The position numbers and the translations under genes are program-made. Shown in pieces: positions 59,001 through 64,000 of a stretch of DNA of 64,000 bases. Every line of letters starts with the position of its first letter. The stretch's first letter is position 1. Source of the DNA: Lomentospora prolificans (Eukaryota > Ascomycota > Sordariomycetes > Microascales > Microascaceae); contig JARFXM010000011.1 in NCBI GenBank assembly GCA_029532625.1, positions 2,728,001 through 2,792,000 of the forward strand. The letters run 5' to 3'. The notes under the pieces were generated by a model. That model had not been told where the DNA came from and did not search any database. It saw only the letters and a program-made list of their open reading frames with translations.

Positions 59001-60478
59001 CCAGGCGATTTCTCTCTCATTCCGTCAGTGTGGAACTCTGGCCATCGGTAAGTATCAATCCTGGATGGTCGATAGTAGCTGGCTACGAACTATGAGAAAT
59101 AGTCAGTTTGCTGCCGGCATATTCTCTGTAAAGCATTTTCCTCGAGGCGCCCAGGACACTTTCATCTACTCGAAGCGATCCCCGTCAGTGAACCTCGAAC
59201 CGGGAACACCGCATTGGCTGCTTTCCTTCTTGAGTCTTGTGGCCACTGTCTGAGTCCTCTGATTGGGCCAGGATATTATGTTGTGGTGGGTGGGTTCAAG
59301 TTACTGGCATTGCAAACCTATTAAAAAAGCCAGCCATTCCCATGCTTCAGCGAACAGGGACCGCGGGTTGGATACTTCCACAAAGTCTCCCGCTGTTTTT
59401 TAACCTCTGAACAAAACCATGGTGAAACAGAGCAAACTGGGCGACCATCCACTCAGACGTGCTGGGATAAATTCGATTTTCAACCGTGGAGAGTGATGCG
59501 CGCCGCTGCCGTTGAAAGGTGGGACTGGATGGGTGAAGCAGGTCGGAAAATTACCGTTGAAATGGAATCTGGAGAATTTCCCCAGGTGCTTCTTCCGACG
59601 TCAGCACACTAAACTAGCTGTGTCCAGCACCACGTGGGGCAGACGCATTCTCGGCGAGGTGACGCGCTTTTGTGCCCGGAGATTCATGTGTTTCATGGAT
59701 GCGGCCATGACGGAGCGGAGCGGAGCGGAGGCGAAAGCACAGCGTCGCATCAGCAGAGATTGCTTAATCAGAACGTAACACACAGTTCTCAAAACTTTTA
59801 CACCGTCACACACACAGTACCGAGGCATAATTAGTAAGCTCGACGCTTTCATCAATATTGCCCCGCGAAATACATCGACCCATACGAAGGTACATTGTCC
59901 GAAGTAGCATGCATAAGTGAAGCCCCGCTCCACGTCCCAGCTGGCTGGTGGCCCAGGATCCAACTGGCAGAGCTGACAGCCCCTCGGCAAAATGACGCCA
60001 ACACACTGAATGTGAGAACCCAGCCTCTGCTGGAAATCCTCTCCGCCTCAGGTCACATCGCGCGCTTTACGTGCTTATTTCCCACAAAGCCGAGGCTCAA
60101 CCGCGTATCTGGCGGCCATCTGCATCCTTGTGAATATCATGCAAGTGGGGACCTCATCTGCATCGACGACCAGTGCCAATGCGAAAACAACGACAACGAA
60201 AACCCTACACTTAAACCATCAATTTCCTATCGTCGACCTACGCACTCCAACAATCCAAGGTCCACGTCCGCCTACCCAACACGCAAAGTCGGCAAAGGAT
60301 CAACCATTGCTGTTTATCGTGGCTTGATAGCTGTGCGAGCTCCGTATCTTCCCTTGGCCTGGGACGGCCCAGCCCTTCCGCATCGGCTACGTTACCCGGC
60401 ATATTTTAACAATAGACACCGAAATAGAAACAGCTCGTCCGCGATTGTGACGTCTTTTTCGGGGCAGATACTTCCGCC

Positions 60479-61650
60479 ATGGCCTCCGCTAGCCCGTCCG
60501 CCAACCCGTCCGCCTCTTCGGGGTCAGCACCAGGAGCTCGAGGCTCCGCGAACGATGCCTTCCCTCGTCCTGTTCAGCCAAAGGGATCGCGTTCCCTTGC
60601 TGATCCCATCGCTCGCACGGCTCTCCGATACTCCATGTCCGCCCGCGAGTATGCAACCCTACATAAATACGTCATCTCGAGGTCAAGGCTTCTCAAGCGT
60701 GCTGCCCCCTCTGTTAGCACGGTCGAGAAGATGATTGACGGGAACCGTGCCCATGCTTCCAAGAAGGAGTCGCGGGAAGCTAGCGCTGGTGGTGCCGGGG
60801 ATGATTACAATGTGCGCGCCGTGCGCCATGCCATTCGCGTGTTTCTTGCGACTGGCTCCCTCATGAAGCTATATGGCGTCGTGTCTAGTAAGCTGAAGCG
60901 AACAGCTGACCCAGAGTGAGTGCGCTTGTACGACTTTTTTGATATCCTGTGTACTGACTCTTCTAGGGTCAATTCTACAAAGAAACAGCCTTTCCACAAA
61001 TCCGACACCTTTCGCCTTTCTTTATCCCTTTCCTCCATCCTGCTCCTTTATCGACTCCTATTCAGGTTCTTTACCCGCTTCCGAGCTCACCTGTTGGACC
61101 CCTCCGCCGCCCCATTCAGAGAGCGGAACCCGCGAACAGCCGCGACGCTGACATCGCCGTTGGCGCCCGCGATTGGCGCGTCACTAGCCGGTCTAATGCT
61201 CGGCATCTACCCGGCCAAGCAGCTGCGCGTGTCCATTACGTTGTTCGCCATCTTCCGCGCCTTGGAGTTTAGCTGGAACATGTGCGAGGAGGAGGGCCTG
61301 ATCTGGGGGTTCAGACCTGGTGGTAAAGGCAAGCGGGAGCGGCCGTGGTGGTTCGGTAGCTGGATGCTGCAGCCGTTTGCCTTTGGCCAGCTTCTTCACG
61401 CTGTTATCTTTGACAGGGACTGCTTCCCGATGGTATGACCCTTCTGGACCCCACGCAGTCAATTCTTGTTCTAACACTTCTATAGCCGTTTGGCAACTTC
61501 ATCTTTGGAAATTCTACCGCCTATCTTCATAGCCGGCCTCAGGATTATCCTTCACGCATCAAGTGGCCTGGAACCTATGACGTCGTCGACAGTTTGGCGC
61601 AGATGGCGAAGCTTAACTGGCCGTAAGTGCCCAATCCCCATAGCTTGGCC

Positions 61651-61701
<51 letters not shown>

Positions 61702-62441
61702 CAGCATGTTAATCCTCGTACCTCAGGTCTTTCGTCTCGCCAACCCTCTTCCCGGACAAAGAAACCTTGCCAGCTAGCCTCTCGGCCGTCGCGCCCCTAA
61801 CCTCCACCGCCCACCCACTCATCACCTCCCTCTCCTGCGCGACGCTCCACCCTAGCGACCCCTCGTGCCTCCGCACCTACCTCACCTTCTGGCTGCGCTC
61901 CTTCCCCCCGCTCGCCCGTTTCTTCCTCATCTTTTACTCCGTCCTCACCCTCCCACGCCTCCACGCTCTCTACAACGCTCCGGTCCAGACCCTCAACCAC
62001 CTCCTCGCCCGCGCCCTCCGCTCTTCCACGTTCATCACCGGCTCCATCTCCACCGCCTGGGCCTCCATCTGCGTCTTCCAGTCCTGGTTCCCCAAGTCCT
62101 TCCTCGCCACCCAGCGCTTCTTCCTCGGCGGCTTCCTCGCCGGTCTCTGGGCCTGGGTCGAGCGCAGGTCCGGCCGCAGCGCCTTCCTCTACTCCGCCAG
62201 GGCCAGCGTCGACAGCCTATGGAAGGTCGGCGTCAAGAGGCGCTGGTGGAGGGGCATGAAGGGCGGCGATGTCTGGGTCTTCGTCCTCGCCCTCATGGCC
62301 ACTGGCGTCGTCTACGAGAGGGACCGCAAGGCCATCAAGGAGGCCAACTGGAGGAAGGGCGTCTCGTGGGTGAGGGGCGAAGGCTTCAGGGACTGGAGCG
62401 TCGAAGAGGACGAGCTTGTCCAGGAGGAGGATACGGCGTAG
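60479..62441 (+). CDS. TMEM135-like multi-pass membrane protein
   Basis: The four exons are 60479-60915, 60967-61432, 61486-61622 and 61727-62441, giving 584 residues. The first 110 residues are polar (Ser/Ala-rich start, then SAREYATLHKYVISRSRLLKR). Hydrophobic segments follow: VRHAIRVFLATGSLMKLYGV, LSSILLLYRLLFRFF, the small-residue block PAIGASLAGLMLGIYPAKQL, then ITLFAIFRALEFSWN. Later come LTFWLRSFPPLARFFLIFYS, FITGSISTAWASICVFQSWF and FLGGFLAGLWAW. The GASLAGLMLGIYP and SIS-AWASICVFQ blocks match the two Tim17-like repeats of TMEM135 and of fungal integral membrane protein 25D9-6. TMEM135 is linked to mitochondria, peroxisomes and lipid traffic; the role in fungi is not settled. The third intron consists nearly half of T (48 in a row). 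Confidence 0.85.
61654..61701. repeat. T48 homopolymer inside an intron
   Basis: Forty-eight T lie between donor 61623 and acceptor 61726 in intron 3 of the TMEM135-like gene. The first AG after it (TTTCAG) is out of frame; the next (CTCAG) is used. Confidence 0.9.
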
Positions 62442-63317
62442 GATTCGCGCGCGGTCTCGGGTAGAAGCCTTGGGAAGCAATAATGTGGCGCGCATGACCA
62501 TGTATGATGAGTTTTTATTGTTAATGTAATTAGTCCAGCGAGGGAGTCTGACTTTCGAGGCTGCAGCGTATACGGACCTGCCAGTAGCGTCCGCAGCCCT
62601 TGATGTGTACATATCACGTTTTATGAACTTTCAATCACACCGAAGTCATAGGAGTAGGGTGCACGTGACGTCGTTCTTTTAAACTCTATCAGATCTTCTT
62701 GCTTTTTTGTATCAGGCTCCATCTTTTTTGGATTCATCTCAGGGCAACTGTCACGGTTGCACGCCGTCCCCCCCCCCCCCCCCCCCCCCCCTGGAAAAAA
62801 AAAAGACGAAAGCATACCCTCCGTAATTCTTGTAAAATAATAACGATTCCGGTCCTTTTTTCTAAGTACACCTGCCCCCCCTAGAACTAATATCCCTGCC
62901 GGCCACGGCGGTAAATAGAAACTGAGGGGCTGTAAAGAAAGGATGCAATATAGGGACGGTGTATGGTGTAGAGGTAAGTGGCTTGCAATAGCGACGTGGG
63001 AGTGGTCGCAGATGCGAGGCGAAGTTAGGGGATAGGCATAATGAATCAAACGCAAACTCCAAGTACTGCTGAATGCTATTAGCGCATTGGAAGGTGAGGA
63101 ACGAAATGCAAATGCACCAGCCATTCCTCCTGTCGTCCTTTTTTCCATAATTCGTGAAGTCATTGACGACTTTTTGTGCTTTTGGCTGTGTTGAGTAAAG
63201 AAGTTGACCTCTAGGGAAAGCAGCAATCCCCTCAAAAGGTCAGGTCGCGGGGAAAAGTGTTTGCCAGTCGTCACCCAGAGAGGGGTTGGCCACGTTGGCA
63301 AGGCTGAGAATGACCCT
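62442..63317. other. Intergenic space with a C24 run
   Basis: This lies between two convergent genes. It has the poly-C run at 62768-62791 and GCACGTGACGTC at 62661-62672. ORFs in it are shadows. Confidence 0.5.
62768..62791. repeat. C24 homopolymer
   Basis: Twenty-four C are followed by TGG and ten A. Such runs are prone to sequencing error. Confidence 0.85.
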
Positions 63318-64000
63318 TTAGGGATATGACGCAGTCAAACGACCACTTGATTCATTCAAATTACCGTTCTGATCACTCGAGAGAGGGACCCAGACACGGC
63401 TAATATATGGTGTTCCAGAGTTACTAGCAGGAGCAACAGTCTCCTGGTACCCGAGAACAGCACACTCGTCGGTGGTTCGAGGCTGGACGGAGCTAAGAGT
63501 GCGGCGGACCGCATCTGCGTTGGCGATTCGACCTTCCTTGACAGCATCCAAAGCACCTTGCCGACGGGTCTCACGTTCGCCCAAGACATCCGAGATCAAC
63601 CGGAACCGGGCTTCATCCCTGACAGCGACGTTCTCGGCATCCATTCCAAATCGGGGCGACTCTAGAATAGTTTTCACAGAATCAAATGGAAGGTTAAGTA
63701 AAATGCGAGAAAGGATGCCGCTTTGTTCTGTTGTTCTCTTGGAAACCCCGTTGTTGCCGTTTCTCTGGGCGGGTTTGACGTCCTCAGAAGCCATGTCACC
63801 AAACTTGATTTTACTTAGACGCGACCGGTGCTTGGGGGTCAATTTCATGACGGAACCGCGGGCGATTGCAGGCGAAGTAGATCTGGCACCGGCTTGTTCC
63901 TTTTGTGCATCAACCTTCGGCAGCCTTCCGTAGCCTTCTGGATCGCAGACGGCAAAATCTAGCTGAAACTCGGTGGTCAAGTGGTTGGCAACGAATGCAA
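63318..64000 (-). CDS. C-terminal part of an uncharacterised, possibly BTB-type protein
   Basis: The frame is open from the right edge of the window to TAA/TGA at 63318, about 227 codons, so the start and probably most exons lie outside. The visible part begins with FVANHLTTEFQLDFAVCDP, then a polar basic linker with SRLSKIKFGD, then LPFDSVKTILESPRFGMDAE, DEARFRLISDVLGERETRRQ and a tail ending in SRVWVPLSSDQN. The LPFDxVKxxLESPRxG helix followed by a charged RFRLISDVLGERE helix resembles the region after the BTB fold in fungal germ-cell-less-like BTB proteins. This is a weak, memory-based resemblance. No motif for catalysis is visible. Confidence 0.6.
   Translation of the reverse strand, partial: AFVANHLTTEFQLDFAVCDPEGYGRLPKVDAQKEQAGARSTSPAIARGSVMKLTPKHRSRLSKIKFGDMASEDVKPAQRNGNNGVSKRTTEQSGILSRILLNLPFDSVKTILESPRFGMDAENVAVRDEARFRLISDVLGERETRRQGALDAVKEGRIANADAVRRTLSSVQPRTTDECAVLGYQETVAPASNSGTPYISRVWVPLSSDQNGNLNESSGRLTASYP

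Larger units (their letters stand above)
53590..60478. other. Gene-free stretch of about 6.9 kb
   Basis: This lies between the divergent DUF1996 and TMEM135-like genes. It contains T-rich (54060-54092) and A-rich (54345-54391) tracts and a CACACCCG repeat (56070-56095). The longest ORF (59895-60734, plus) overlaps the TMEM135-like gene in another frame and is taken as a shadow. Nothing else is supported. Confidence 0.4.

Noticed and set aside
59895..60734. 279-codon ORF on the plus strand
   Set aside because: Overlaps the 5' part of the TMEM135-like gene in another frame, and the composition (Pro, Arg, Ser) is that of a shadow.
61702..61706. First AG after the T48 run as intron acceptor
   Set aside because: It puts the next exon in a frame that stops after about 20 codons; the AG at 61725-61726 keeps frame.

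Overview
This is nuclear DNA of a filamentous ascomycete (Pezizomycotina, probably Sordariomycetes). The genes carry short introns, mostly 44-104 bp, with GTRNGT donors and CTRAY branch points. The families are typical of such fungi: a Goodbye-NACHT STAND protein, a fungal rhodopsin-domain membrane protein, a secreted DUF1996 protein, a tyrosinase and decayed ankyrin repeats. The species cannot be named from the sequence alone. All multi-exon models below were joined by hand from splice signals and frame consistency.

Region 1 (1-19.7 kb) is a conserved housekeeping block. In order it holds a BSD2/NDFIP-type ubiquitin-ligase adaptor (-), the complex III assembly factor UQCC2/CBP6 (+), the mitochondrial citrate carrier CTP1 (-), a trypsin-like protein (-), the N-terminal protein methyltransferase NTM1/TAE1 (+), a decayed ankyrin-repeat relic (-), an uncharacterised proline-rich protein (+), complex I subunit NDUFS8/TYKY (+), mitochondrial acyl carrier protein (+) and a double CCCH zinc-finger protein (-). 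Four of these genes act in mitochondria. The two complex I genes lie side by side and share the promoter element TCACGTGAT.

Region 2 (19.7-29.0 kb) is a gene desert of about 9 kb.

Region 3 (29.0-43.7 kb) is accessory in character. It holds a small secreted Gly/Pro-rich protein with a Thr-rich tail, a 1430-residue Goodbye-NACHT-TPR protein with a Cys-rich tail, an O-methyltransferase with a GC-AG intron, a secreted kelch protein, a coiled-coil gene with an in-frame TGA, a tRNA-Glu that probably has a 9-nt intron, and a seven-helix rhodopsin-domain protein.

Region 4 (43.7-64 kb) has widely spaced genes: a secreted tyrosinase, a secreted DUF1996 protein, a TMEM135-like membrane protein and, running off the right edge, the C-terminal part of an uncharacterised, possibly BTB-type protein. 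The spaces of 4.8 and 6.9 kb contain homopolymers and microsatellites but no convincing genes.
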